12,534 nt of DNA from Phycisphaerales bacterium UBA1926 (GTDB lineage: Bacteria > Planctomycetota > Phycisphaerae > Phycisphaerales > UBA1924): positions 28,353-40,886 of the forward strand of contig DDFO01000050.1 of the NCBI GenBank assembly GCA_002337215.1, given 5' to 3'. Shown one piece after another: positions 1 through 7,517 of the stretch. The position numbers and the translations under genes were made by a program. Position 1 is the first letter of the stretch. Each line of letters starts with the position of its first letter. The notes under the pieces were generated by a model. That model was not told the DNA's origin and ran no database searches. It saw only the letters and a list, made by a program, of their open reading frames with translations.

Positions 1-193
1 GTCGGGTTGCAAGCCGGTGGATGGTGATCGTGCCATCGCATTCGCAACCCGCCCGCGGCGCGGCGGTCCGCCCGCACAGCACCCGGACCACGTGCCCCCG
101 GGCCGCGTACGCGCGCGCGAGCGCGAGCGTGCAGAGCCCCGAGGGAGTCCCCGCCTCGGCGAACGCCGGCGTGATGAGCACGACGCCCGTCAT
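1..193 (-). CDS. Probable glycosyltransferase, N-terminal fragment (runs off left edge)
   Basis: An open frame begins with ATG at 193 and stays open to base 1, giving 64 residues of the N-terminus. It begins MTGVVLITPAFAEAGTPSG and continues with LARAYAARGHVVRVLCG. A beta strand, a Gly-rich loop, a helix and a second strand in this order are typical of the N-terminal Rossmann half of GT4/GT-B glycosyltransferases. The ATG overlaps the stop of the upstream GT4 gene as ATGA (190-193), so the two are translationally coupled. A GGTGA element lies a few bases upstream as a possible ribosome binding site. The catalytic half is outside the window, so the donor and acceptor are unknown. It could instead be another GT-B or Rossmann-type protein. 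Confidence 0.7.
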   Translation of the reverse strand, partial: MTGVVLITPAFAEAGTPSGLCTLALARAYAARGHVVRVLCGRTAAPRAGCECDGTITIHRLATR

Positions 194-1533
194 GCGCTCA
201 CCCCCGCCTGCTGAACCCATCTCGCAACGGTCGCGCCGAGCGTCGGCAGCCCGATCGGCTCCGAGTTCCCCGCGGCGGTCCGTTCCAGCCGTCGCCATTC
301 GTCGAGCGCGTTGAGCCTGTGCGTTCCGGTGCGCCGCGTGGACTCTTCGATGACTCGGTGCGCATGATCGATACGTGCCGAGGCGATGCGCCGCGGGTCG
401 CACATCGTCTCGATCCGTGCGCGCGCCGCCCGCCCCCGTTCATCCAGCCGTCCCCGTCCTTCGTCCAGCAGCGAGCCGAGCGCCCGTGTGAGATCGTCCG
501 GGTCGCCCGCGACGAACGTCGTCCCGGCCTCGGTCTCCCCGATCATCTCCCGCATCCCGCCCGCGTCCCCCGCGAGCACCGGGCGCGCGTGCGACATCGC
601 CTCGATGCAGGTGTTCGGGAAGTTCTCCCACAGCGAGGGGATCACGCACAGGTCCGCGCGCGCGTACTCGTCGCGGAGCAGCCCCGGCGTGAGCCTGCCC
701 AGGAACCGGACGCGGCCCCTTGTCGCCCCGTCGAGCCCGGCGGTCAGGTACGCGCGCATGGACCCGCCGTCCGGCGCACCCGACGTATCGCCCCCCGCGA
801 GCACGAGCGTCGCGTCGCGATCGGCGCACACCGAGCGCCACGCACGCAGCAACGACTCAACACCCTTGCGGGGCTCGATGCGCCCAACATACAGCACCGT
901 CATCCCGGGTCCCTCGGCGGGCGGTGGGGGCGCGGGGAGCGGCCCGGTCGCGTAGGGGATCACGGCCGGCGGCGTCTCGAACCCGTAGTGCGCAGCCGCC
1001 CAGTCGGCGATGAACCGTGAGGGCGCGAGGATCGCGTCGGCGAGCCGCATCGCCATCCGTTCCGCGAGGATGTACGACGCGAGCGACGCGTCCATCGCAC
1101 GGTTCGAAAGCGACCGCAACACAAAGAGTTGTTCGGAGGGCGTGTGGAGCTGGACGATCGTCGGCACGCGTTCGGCCGGAGAGCCGAGCAGCATCAGCGC
1201 GGCCCCCGCGCCCTCGCACTCGGCGAACTCGGCGATGTCGATCCGGTCCGTCCGGTGCAGCCTCGCGACGACCTTCCCGGCGTTGACCGAGAACCTCGCC
1301 GCGGCGTTCGTCCACCCGCCCCGGCCGATCGAGAGCGGCACGCGGTGCACCGTGATCGGCCCATCAACCTCGACGCGCGGGCACACCTTGTCGTGCGCCT
1401 CGGTGATCACATGCACGCGCACGCCCGCGTCCGCCAATGCCGGGACGATCCAACGCACGTACGACCCGATGCCGCCCCCGAAGAACGGCGGGTACTCCCG
1501 GCTCACGATCGCGATCCGCAACGGCCTACCCAC
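190..1533 (-). CDS. Glycosyltransferase family 4 (GT-B fold)
   Basis: The 447-residue protein is of normal length for a soluble GT4 enzyme. The N-terminal half holds the acceptor-side glycine-rich loop GGGIGSY (about 19-25), and the phrase HVITE follows at about 41-45. The C-terminal half begins near 212 with VLYVGRIEPRKGVESLL, the nucleotide-sugar side strand and loop. The EX7E motif of retaining GT-B enzymes is ENFPNTCIE at 303-311, followed by PVLAGDAGGMREMI. No signal peptide or membrane segment is visible, so it should act at the cytoplasmic face. The start is GTG at 1533, inside the last codons of the CgeB-like gene (8-bp overlap, TAG stop at 1526-1528), and the end overlaps the next glycosyltransferase by 4 bp. 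This makes it the middle gene of an operon. Donor and acceptor cannot be read from sequence. The C-terminal 60 residues beyond the GT core carry no motif I recognise. Confidence 0.93.
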   Translation of the reverse strand: MGRPLRIAIVSREYPPFFGGGIGSYVRWIVPALADAGVRVHVITEAHDKVCPRVEVDGPITVHRVPLSIGRGGWTNAAARFSVNAGKVVARLHRTDRIDIAEFAECEGAGAALMLLGSPAERVPTIVQLHTPSEQLFVLRSLSNRAMDASLASYILAERMAMRLADAILAPSRFIADWAAAHYGFETPPAVIPYATGPLPAPPPPAEGPGMTVLYVGRIEPRKGVESLLRAWRSVCADRDATLVLAGGDTSGAPDGGSMRAYLTAGLDGATRGRVRFLGRLTPGLLRDEYARADLCVIPSLWENFPNTCIEAMSHARPVLAGDAGGMREMIGETEAGTTFVAGDPDDLTRALGSLLDEGRGRLDERGRAARARIETMCDPRRIASARIDHAHRVIEESTRRTGTHRLNALDEWRRLERTAAGNSEPIGLPTLGATVARWVQQAGVSA

Positions 1534-3541
1534 GCCCGGACGCCTCTACGACTCCCGCCGAGGGTGCTGCCGCGTGCTTGCTCACGGCGAGTGCAGAGAG
1601 CCTCTTGCCGACGCACTCCATCAGGCACTGCGCAAACCGGTCCGTCGACTTGGTGTCGCGGGCCGCCTGTGCGATCTCGTTACTTTTGGTGCGTCGCCAG
1701 TCCGCATCGTCAACAGCCCTTGCGATCAGCGCGTCGAGTTCCTCGGGTGTCGAGAACGTCAACTCGAGCGGGTCGCGGTAGATCGCCAGCGACTGGAGGT
1801 GGGGGGGCGGCAGCGGCGCGCGGTGATACTGAAAAAACGGGTCGTCGTCGATCTGTGCGTAGACGTCGTCGGTGCCGAGATGCTCGTGGTCCCACCCGCC
1901 CTCGGGTCGAGGCATCCGGTCGCGGTCGCGGAGGATGCCCGCGAGTTCCGGGTGCGTCTCGACCGCGTACGCGGGCCACCTCCAGCGGACGAGGCTCGCG
2001 TCGGGCTCGAGCCCTCGCCCAAGAAACGTCGTCATCCGCTCCCAGTCCCGGCGGTACTGCTCGTCCCAGGAACGCCGGCAGAGCGGGAGCCCACCCGAGA
2101 ACGCGCACTCGATGACGCGTTGATGCCCGCACCCGAGGGCCGAGGCGTGGAGGTGAACCGCGGCGCTCTGGTAGCACGCCCGCAGGTCGTCGCCGTGCGT
2201 GACCGGTCCGTGCGCGAACCGGGCGAGCGTCGGGTGGTTGTCCCAGCCGCTGCCATAGAGCCGGAACCGGAGCCCCCGATCCTCGGCGATCTTCCCCGCC
2301 CAGCCGAGCATCTGGTGCCGGAGCATCCGCTCGGCGATCGGGTGGACGTACTGCGTGCGCACGATGCTCGCCGCCGCGGGATCCCCGGATTTTCCCAGGT
2401 TCTCAACCAGTTCACCGATCGCGGCGTCGAGCGCGTTCTCCTGCGCCGCGTCGGACCACCCCAGGACCGCTTCGCGCACGCGCCCGAAACACCGCACCAG
2501 GGCCGGATGATGGCTCGGGGGGAACTGCGTCGCGATTCTCGTGTGGTACCGGTCCGCGGGCTCGGTTTGATGGCTCACATACGCGATGTCGCACGCGAAC
2601 CGCTCGCGGTCTGTGTCCGCGACGGGGGACGGTGCGAACTTGCGGGTCGAAACCGGGACCGGGAACCGCAGCACGGCGTCGCTGTCGTACCCGCGACGCA
2701 TCGTCGAGTCGTCGTACACGTGCCCGGCGATGAAATCGAGGGCCGATGGGGTTCCCGCCGAGGGCTGGAACATGTGGTTCATCGCGTCCTGCACCCAGCA
2801 CACAAAGGGCCGACCTTCGGGGAAGTATTTCGCGAGTTGGTCGCGCGTGTAGTTGAGTACCAGCACCACATCCGGATCGAACACCTCGATTTCTCGCATG
2901 ACCATCAGCGGCGTGAACGCCGTGGTGTCGTCAGGCTCGATCAGCAGCCTGGCGTCCGCTCCGCCCGCGTCGAACGCTTCCGCGAGATCCTCGGCCGAGA
3001 ACCGCAGGAAGGTGGTGAACAGCGATGTCATGATCATCACCCGCGGCGTCGCCCCGTCCCGGATCGCCGCGAAGCGGTCCGCCCAGTAGGCGAGCCCGCG
3101 CGAGGCGCCCAGCGATTCGAGTCGTGCACGGATTTCCTCCGTTGCCACCCGCTGGTCGTCGAGGACACCCCGCAGGCCGGTGGAGACGTGCCGTGCAATA
3201 TCGGCGGTGCGCGATCCGGCTTCGTGGACCACGCTCGGCGGCGCGCACTCGATCCGATCACGGCACCACGCGATCAACGCCTCGCCGCAACCCGATCCCG
3301 TGAACACGCGCGTCCGCGGGTGGGCCGAGATCTGCTCGAACCCGGCGTGGGCCGCGATTGATTCGTTCGGCTCGAGCACAAACACGGGCCAGTTACACTC
3401 GCCCTCGACCTCGGGCACGGCACGCAACGCCGACAGCACCGCGTCGGGCTGGTCGATCCCGACCAGAACAGAACCGCCCGGCACCGGGCTCAGATCGAGG
3501 CCCCGGGGCCCGGCGTCGCGTTGTGCGGTATGGCTCGGCAT
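1526..3541 (-). CDS. CgeB-like glycosyltransferase with extra N-terminal domain
   Basis: The 671-residue protein appears to have three parts. Residues 1-165 are an N-terminal region I do not recognise. From about 168 (RVMIMTSLFTTFLRFSAEDL) to 340 it resembles the DUF3880/CgeB-type N-terminal GT-B half, with DPDVVLVLNY (222-231) and PFVCWVQDAMNHMF (245-258). From about 340 to 510 it resembles the Glyco_trans_1_2 half, with LYGSGWDNH and a C-terminal ALGCGHQRVIECAFSGGLPL block near 470-488 where the donor is usually bound. About 160 further residues follow. I chose ATG at 3541. The frame stays open to 3682, but those 47 extra codons would run into the divergent GT2 gene. There is no clear Shine-Dalgarno. 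It is the first gene of the leftward glycosyltransferase operon. The fold assignment is by motif resemblance; the enzymatic reaction is inferred, not shown. Confidence 0.8.
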   Translation of the reverse strand: MPSHTAQRDAGPRGLDLSPVPGGSVLVGIDQPDAVLSALRAVPEVEGECNWPVFVLEPNESIAAHAGFEQISAHPRTRVFTGSGCGEALIAWCRDRIECAPPSVVHEAGSRTADIARHVSTGLRGVLDDQRVATEEIRARLESLGASRGLAYWADRFAAIRDGATPRVMIMTSLFTTFLRFSAEDLAEAFDAGGADARLLIEPDDTTAFTPLMVMREIEVFDPDVVLVLNYTRDQLAKYFPEGRPFVCWVQDAMNHMFQPSAGTPSALDFIAGHVYDDSTMRRGYDSDAVLRFPVPVSTRKFAPSPVADTDRERFACDIAYVSHQTEPADRYHTRIATQFPPSHHPALVRCFGRVREAVLGWSDAAQENALDAAIGELVENLGKSGDPAAASIVRTQYVHPIAERMLRHQMLGWAGKIAEDRGLRFRLYGSGWDNHPTLARFAHGPVTHGDDLRACYQSAAVHLHASALGCGHQRVIECAFSGGLPLCRRSWDEQYRRDWERMTTFLGRGLEPDASLVRWRWPAYAVETHPELAGILRDRDRMPRPEGGWDHEHLGTDDVYAQIDDDPFFQYHRAPLPPPHLQSLAIYRDPLELTFSTPEELDALIARAVDDADWRRTKSNEIAQAARDTKSTDRFAQCLMECVGKRLSALAVSKHAAAPSAGVVEASGRG

Positions 3542-3604
3542 TCCGTGGAATATCGGCCTGCGCCGAGCGGGGGCTGCAATGACGCCCCCGGCTACCATGC
3601 CGCG
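3542..3604. promoter_or_regulatory. 63-bp divergent promoter region between CgeB-like and GT2 genes
   Basis: This short gap must contain the start signals of two divergent genes. On the plus strand TACCAT (3593-3598) is a 4/6 match to a -10 box and is followed by six bases and then the ATG at 3605. On the minus strand GATATT (3554 down to 3549) is a 4/6 match and is followed by seven bases and then the ATG at 3541. Neither gene has a recognisable Shine-Dalgarno, so both mRNAs could be leaderless. No convincing -35 hexamer is visible for either. The positions are seen directly; promoter activity is inferred. Confidence 0.35.
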
Positions 3605-4627
3605 ATGCGCCCCAGCGTCCTCATCCCCACCTACCAGCGCCCGGGCATGATCGATCGCTGCCTCGAGCACCTCGTTCAACACGTCGAATCCGGTGATTTT
3701 GAGGTCCTCGTGGGCGTGGACGGCGCGACATCCCGCACCCCGGATCCAACGGTCCCCGAGCCGCTGCGGGCTCGCACCCGCGTGCTCCGTCTCCCCCGGC
3801 TGGGCATCATCGGCGTCCGACGATCGCTACTCGAACAAGCCGAGGGCGACATCGCGATCTGGATCAACGACGACGCCCTCGCCCGCCCCGGGTTGCTCGA
3901 TGCGCACATCGCGATGCACGGACGCCCGACGCCCCGGGTGGTGGCGGGCGCGATGATGTGGACGCCGATTCCCGAGCCAAACCTCTTCGACCAACTCGTG
4001 CACTCCACCGGGCTGGTCTTCTTCCCGCAGGACAGCCACGAAAAGAACGAGCCGACGAGGATCGACTATCGAAACTGCTTCGGGCTCAACATGTCCTTCC
4101 CGCTCGATCTCGCCAGGCGGGCCGGGGGTGTCCCCGCGATCGACGAGGTCTACGGCTACGACGACATCGAACTCGCTCACAGGCTCGCCGCCCGCGGCGC
4201 CGAGATCTGGCGGTGCCCCGGGGCCGTCGTCGAGCACGACCACCGGATGACGCCGATCGAGGTTCACAGACGCGAGTACCTGCTCGGGCGCACGGCCTGG
4301 CACTACGCGGGCGCGAACCCCGCGTTTGGGGCCGAGCTGTTCGGGCGCGATATCCGCAGCGACGCCGAACTCGCCTACGCCGCCGAGTATGTTGCTCGCG
4401 AACGCAGGGACGCCCAACGCCTCGAAGCCTCGTTCCTCGCGCTCGCAGAGCACCCCGCGGGCTCGGCGTCGGACCGCCTGCTCCCCGTGCTCAGTGAGCA
4501 CTGGACGATGCTCAAGCGTTTTCTCTGGCGCTGGGGGCTCCTCGACGCGGCCCGCGGCGTCCCGGCTCGGTGGTCCACGCTCGCATCAGCCCCCATCCCC
4601 GTTGATGCCATGCGCAACCCCGAATGA
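3605..4627 (+). CDS. Glycosyltransferase family 2 (GT-A fold)
   Basis: The 340-residue protein begins MRPSVLIPTYQRPGMIDRC, the standard GT2 opening strand and loop. FEVLVGVDGA (32-41) is the second strand with the Asp that contacts the nucleotide base. IWINDDAL (86-92) is the DxD-like metal and diphosphate site, here NDD. FGLNMSFPLDLARRAGG (159-175) and YGYDDIELAHRLAARG (183-198) follow, with the acidic catalytic-base region in DDIE. No membrane segment is present. The start at 3605 is preferred over an in-frame ATG at 3521, because the longer form would overlap the divergent CgeB-like gene and the extra residues look unstructured. It lies between two leftward operons and overlaps the next GT2 gene tail to tail by 42 bp (4586-4627). 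The sugar and acceptor are unknown. Confidence 0.92.
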   Translation: MRPSVLIPTYQRPGMIDRCLEHLVQHVESGDFEVLVGVDGATSRTPDPTVPEPLRARTRVLRLPRLGIIGVRRSLLEQAEGDIAIWINDDALARPGLLDAHIAMHGRPTPRVVAGAMMWTPIPEPNLFDQLVHSTGLVFFPQDSHEKNEPTRIDYRNCFGLNMSFPLDLARRAGGVPAIDEVYGYDDIELAHRLAARGAEIWRCPGAVVEHDHRMTPIEVHRREYLLGRTAWHYAGANPAFGAELFGRDIRSDAELAYAAEYVARERRDAQRLEASFLALAEHPAGSASDRLLPVLSEHWTMLKRFLWRWGLLDAARGVPARWSTLASAPIPVDAMRNPE

Positions 4628-5677
4628 CCACGGCGCGATCGCTCCGGGGTTGCGGTCGAGCGCGTCGAGCATGGGCCCCGGCGAGAGCGTCCCGATCACC
4701 GCGTCCGACGCCGCGTCGTCAACGCCGATCCCGTGCTCGGCGAGCACCCGTCGGACCGTGTCCTCGCCCTTCCCGGGTTCAATGAGCCGGACCCGACCGA
4801 TCGAGTGTTCGGTGCAGCGTCGGATCGCGCCGTCGATCATCGCGGCTTCCCCGATAAACCGCGACCAGCCTTCGGCGCTCAGCGGCGATCGATGCTGCGC
4901 CTCGAGCGTGTGCACGGCCTCGTCTCTCGCCCGCTCGAACGCGTCGGAAACACTTTCTTTTTCGGCGATTTGCGCGTACCGATCGAATATTGCGTCGACC
5001 GAGGACTGTCGCACCAGATCGGGCGCATGGCGCGCCATGACCCACGCGTTGTTGCGCACGAGCCGGAACAGGATCGCACCGAAGTCTCGCCCCGCCGTGA
5101 CCTTCCGGTGGCAGAACGCCAGGTCGCGCGTGTGCACCACCGACCGGCCGCTCGCGATCATCTTCGCGCACAGGTCGTACTCCTCGGCGTAGTACCCGAA
5201 TCGCTCGTCGTACCCGCCGAGTTCCAGAAACACGTCTCGCCGGACGGCGCACCCGCACCCGATGACGACCTCGGGGAGCCCGCCCGCTTCGCGTCGCCCG
5301 TCGGAAAGCACGATCTCGCCCCCGACCGCCGCGACCGATCCCGGCACGCCGTTCAGCACCCGCGCGAAGTCGCCCCGGATCGGCGCCGAGTCATCGTCGA
5401 GCATCACGATCCAGGAAGACTCGGCCCGCTCCGCACCAATGTTCCGCGCCGCCGCGCCGCGGTTGGTATCGAGGCGGACGACCTCGACGCGCGCGCCGTT
5501 TTCCAGCCGACGCGGGACGTGCTCGCTCGCGGGCGTCCGCGATCCGTTGTCAACGATGACGACATGGGCGGGTTCGCGTCCCAGCTGCTCCGCGGGATAC
5601 GCCCCGATGAGATCGAGTGTGCGTGCGAGCTCGTCGGGGCGGTCCCTCGTCGGGATCACGAAGCCGATGCCCGGCAT
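4586..5677 (-). CDS. Glycosyltransferase family 2 with C-terminal extension
   Basis: This 363-residue protein begins MPGIGFVIPTRDRPDELART. It shows HVVIVDNGS (38-46), the TNRGAAARNIGA block (71-82) that precedes the donor site, WIVMLDDDS (89-97) with the DXD metal site, GGEIVLSDG, GCGCAVRRDVFLELGGYDE (140-158) and EEYDLCAKM (165-173) with the acidic catalytic motif. The GT-A core ends near 230. The remaining 130 residues hold a helical stretch and then IGRVRLIEPGKGEDTVRRVL, which I do not recognise. The start ATG at 5677 overlaps the stop of the kinase/nucleotidyltransferase gene as TGATG, so translation is coupled. The same frame is open upstream to 6643, but that part is a shadow of the kinase gene. 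The tail overlaps the opposing GT2 gene by 42 bp. It probably uses the sugar nucleotide whose precursor the upstream enzyme makes (inference). Confidence 0.93.
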   Translation of the reverse strand: MPGIGFVIPTRDRPDELARTLDLIGAYPAEQLGREPAHVVIVDNGSRTPASEHVPRRLENGARVEVVRLDTNRGAAARNIGAERAESSWIVMLDDDSAPIRGDFARVLNGVPGSVAAVGGEIVLSDGRREAGGLPEVVIGCGCAVRRDVFLELGGYDERFGYYAEEYDLCAKMIASGRSVVHTRDLAFCHRKVTAGRDFGAILFRLVRNNAWVMARHAPDLVRQSSVDAIFDRYAQIAEKESVSDAFERARDEAVHTLEAQHRSPLSAEGWSRFIGEAAMIDGAIRRCTEHSIGRVRLIEPGKGEDTVRRVLAEHGIGVDDAASDAVIGTLSPGPMLDALDRNPGAIAPWSFGVAHGINGDGG

Positions 5678-7302
5678 CAGATCAGCGTCTCGACACGAGG
5701 CCCCGCGGCGTCGCTCATCACCCCGGCGTGCAGCCGGCCCGCGAGACGGATGAGATCCTCGGGGTCGCACGCGAGGTTGCCGGGGCTGGCCGCGCTCACC
5801 GCCGCCGCCAGCGAGCCGATGTAGGCCGACACATCCGGGTCGATCCCCGCCGCCTGCGTCACCGTGCTGTACGCGAGGAACGCGTCGCCGCACCCCAGCG
5901 TGTCCATCGGCACCGGGTTCAGCGACGGGATATGCCGGCTCATCAGCCGCACCGGCTGCCCGTCGGACGACCCCGTCTCGGCCCGCTTGCGGAAGACAAC
6001 AACGCCTTCTTCCGCCATCGTCAGCGCAACGCTCCGCACGCCCGCCTCGTCGATCAACTCCAGCGTCACCGCCGGCAGCGATTCCGTTCGGCTCGCGGTC
6101 GAACCCCGCAGCTCGCGCTCCGAGGGTGTCAGCCAGTCCGCGCCGCGCATCTGCAGCAGTGTCGATCGTGTCCCCGAAACATCGCCCGCCAGGAAGCCCA
6201 CTCTGGGCCGCAGCGCGCCGAACAGGTCCGACGTCAGCCGAGGGCCGAAGAGACCCAGCCCGTAATCGGTCACGATCGCCGCCTTCGCGCCGTCGGCGTG
6301 CCCGCTCGCGGTGTCGATCATCGCGATCCGCGTCTTGTGGTCCAGCTCGATCGGCACGGTGTGATCGAGCTTGACGACCTTGTCGCGGCCGACAAGCAGA
6401 CGTTCTTTCTCCGGCAGTCTCCCGTCGTACCGGATCGGCTCGACCGCGATCCCCGCCGCCTCGAGCCTCGCCCGCATCGACCACCCCGCCTGGTCCTCGG
6501 GCAAGGGCGTCACCAGCGTCACCCGGGCGCCCGCCGAGGCGAGGTGCCGAGCCACCACCGCAGCGCCGCCGTCGAAACTCCGTCGCTGCCCGGGCCGGAG
6601 TGACAGGATCGGCGATTCGCTGGTCACGTCCGGCCACGCGCATTCCACGTAGGTATCGAGAATCGATTCGCCCACGACCAGCACCCGTGCGCCGCGGATC
6701 TCGCCCAGCGCGCCGCGGATCCGATCCGCGGAAAGATCGAGCGATCGCATCAGGCCCGAGAGCGCCACGGCCCGTGGGTCGTCGCCCCGCGCACCGAACG
6801 GTCGCTCGCCCGTGCTCATCGCGTCGATGATCGCCGAGGACGAGAACACGATGTCGCCCGACGAGAAGAGCACGCGCCCGCCGGCGTCCTCGACCGCGTC
6901 GCGCTCGGCGGCGAACCGCGGGTCGTCGTTGTGCTCATACTCCGCACCCTTCACGTAGATATCCGGCTCGACCGCCCGCAGCAGGTCCACCGCCGTCGGC
7001 GAGGGGTTGACCACCACCCAGTCCACGCACGACAGCGCCGCGAGGTTGCCAGCCCGGAGCCCTTGGTCGAACAAGGGCCTGCTCACCCCCTTGTCGATGA
7101 ACTCGTCGGCGGTGATCGAGACGATCAGCCGATCCCCCAGACTCCGCGCGTGCTCGAGGTGCCGCACATGCCCAGGGTGGACAATGTCGAAGCAGCCGTG
7201 GCAATGCACGACCCGCTCACCGATCGCGCGGGCGTTCCGGCGGAGCGTCAGCAATCGCTCCATGCTGCAGATTTTCGGCGACTCGGTCTGATGCGGATCC
7301 AT
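5677..7302 (-). CDS. HldE-like bifunctional enzyme, nucleotidyltransferase-PfkB kinase in reversed order
   Basis: The 541-residue protein has two domains. Residues 15-165 are a cytidylyltransferase-fold nucleotidyltransferase like the adenylyltransferase half of HldE, with HGCFDIVHPGHVRHLEHA (HxGH at 42-45), LIVSITAD, CVDWVVVNPSP, PDIYVKGAEY and FSSSAII. Residues 205-528 are a PfkB/ribokinase-type sugar kinase with VLVVGESILDTY (207-218), FDGGAAVVARHLASAGA (243-259), VTDYGLG (344-350), LTPSERE (391-397), and DTLGCGD (467-473) holding the catalytic Asp. E. coli HldE phosphorylates heptose 7-phosphate at C1 and then adenylylates the product; its kinase half comes first, so the order here is reversed. 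A related reaction on heptose or another sugar phosphate is likely, but the substrate is not certain. The ATG at 7302 has GGGAG nine bases upstream, better than the ATG at 7263. It is coupled (TGATG) to the GT2 gene. Confidence 0.87.
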   Translation of the reverse strand: MDPHQTESPKICSMERLLTLRRNARAIGERVVHCHGCFDIVHPGHVRHLEHARSLGDRLIVSITADEFIDKGVSRPLFDQGLRAGNLAALSCVDWVVVNPSPTAVDLLRAVEPDIYVKGAEYEHNDDPRFAAERDAVEDAGGRVLFSSGDIVFSSSAIIDAMSTGERPFGARGDDPRAVALSGLMRSLDLSADRIRGALGEIRGARVLVVGESILDTYVECAWPDVTSESPILSLRPGQRRSFDGGAAVVARHLASAGARVTLVTPLPEDQAGWSMRARLEAAGIAVEPIRYDGRLPEKERLLVGRDKVVKLDHTVPIELDHKTRIAMIDTASGHADGAKAAIVTDYGLGLFGPRLTSDLFGALRPRVGFLAGDVSGTRSTLLQMRGADWLTPSERELRGSTASRTESLPAVTLELIDEAGVRSVALTMAEEGVVVFRKRAETGSSDGQPVRLMSRHIPSLNPVPMDTLGCGDAFLAYSTVTQAAGIDPDVSAYIGSLAAAVSAASPGNLACDPEDLIRLAGRLHAGVMSDAAGPRVETLI

Positions 7303-7341
7303 GCGGCGCGGCTCCCACCAACTCCCGGTGCGGATCGCTGG

Positions 7342-7370
7342 AGTCTAATGGTGTCCACCCGCGCCCACAA
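7342..7370 (-). promoter_or_regulatory. Candidate promoter of the kinase/nucleotidyltransferase-GT2 operon
   Basis: On the minus strand TTGTGG (7370 down to 7365) and TAGACT (7347 down to 7342) are separated by exactly 17 bases. They match the sigma-70 consensus at 3/6 and 4/6. Transcription would begin near 7335, leaving about 33 bases before the ATG at 7302 with a GGGAG ribosome binding site. The 215-bp gap (7303-7517) after galK therefore appears to hold a separate promoter, so the glycan operon need not be read from the galK promoter. I see no strong intrinsic terminator for galK in the gap, only a weak bulged hairpin near its stop codon. Confidence 0.4.
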
Positions 7371-7517
7371 CCCGCCCGCCTGCGACCGCCCGCGACCGCG
7401 AAACAAGCCATCGTGCTCCGGATGAACAACACCGTGCGCGCACACGCCTTTCGACGATCTTGATCCGTGGCCGCCGTTTGCTATTCAGAGAGGAGGTGAA
7501 CCGAGGCCAAAGGCTCG

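Noticed and set aside
1010..3361. 783-residue plus-strand reading frame opposite the CgeB-like and GT4 genes
   Set aside because: Composition is Arg/Pro/Val-rich with no recognisable motif, and it lies antisense to genes with clear domain motifs. It is a GC-driven shadow.
3542..3682. 47-residue upstream extension of the CgeB-like gene
   Set aside because: It would overlap the divergent GT2 gene and adds residues without recognisable structure.
5678..6643. Upstream extension of the minus-strand GT2 frame to 685 residues
   Set aside because: The extension is an out-of-frame shadow of the kinase/nucleotidyltransferase gene. The GT2 homology begins exactly at the ATG at 5677.
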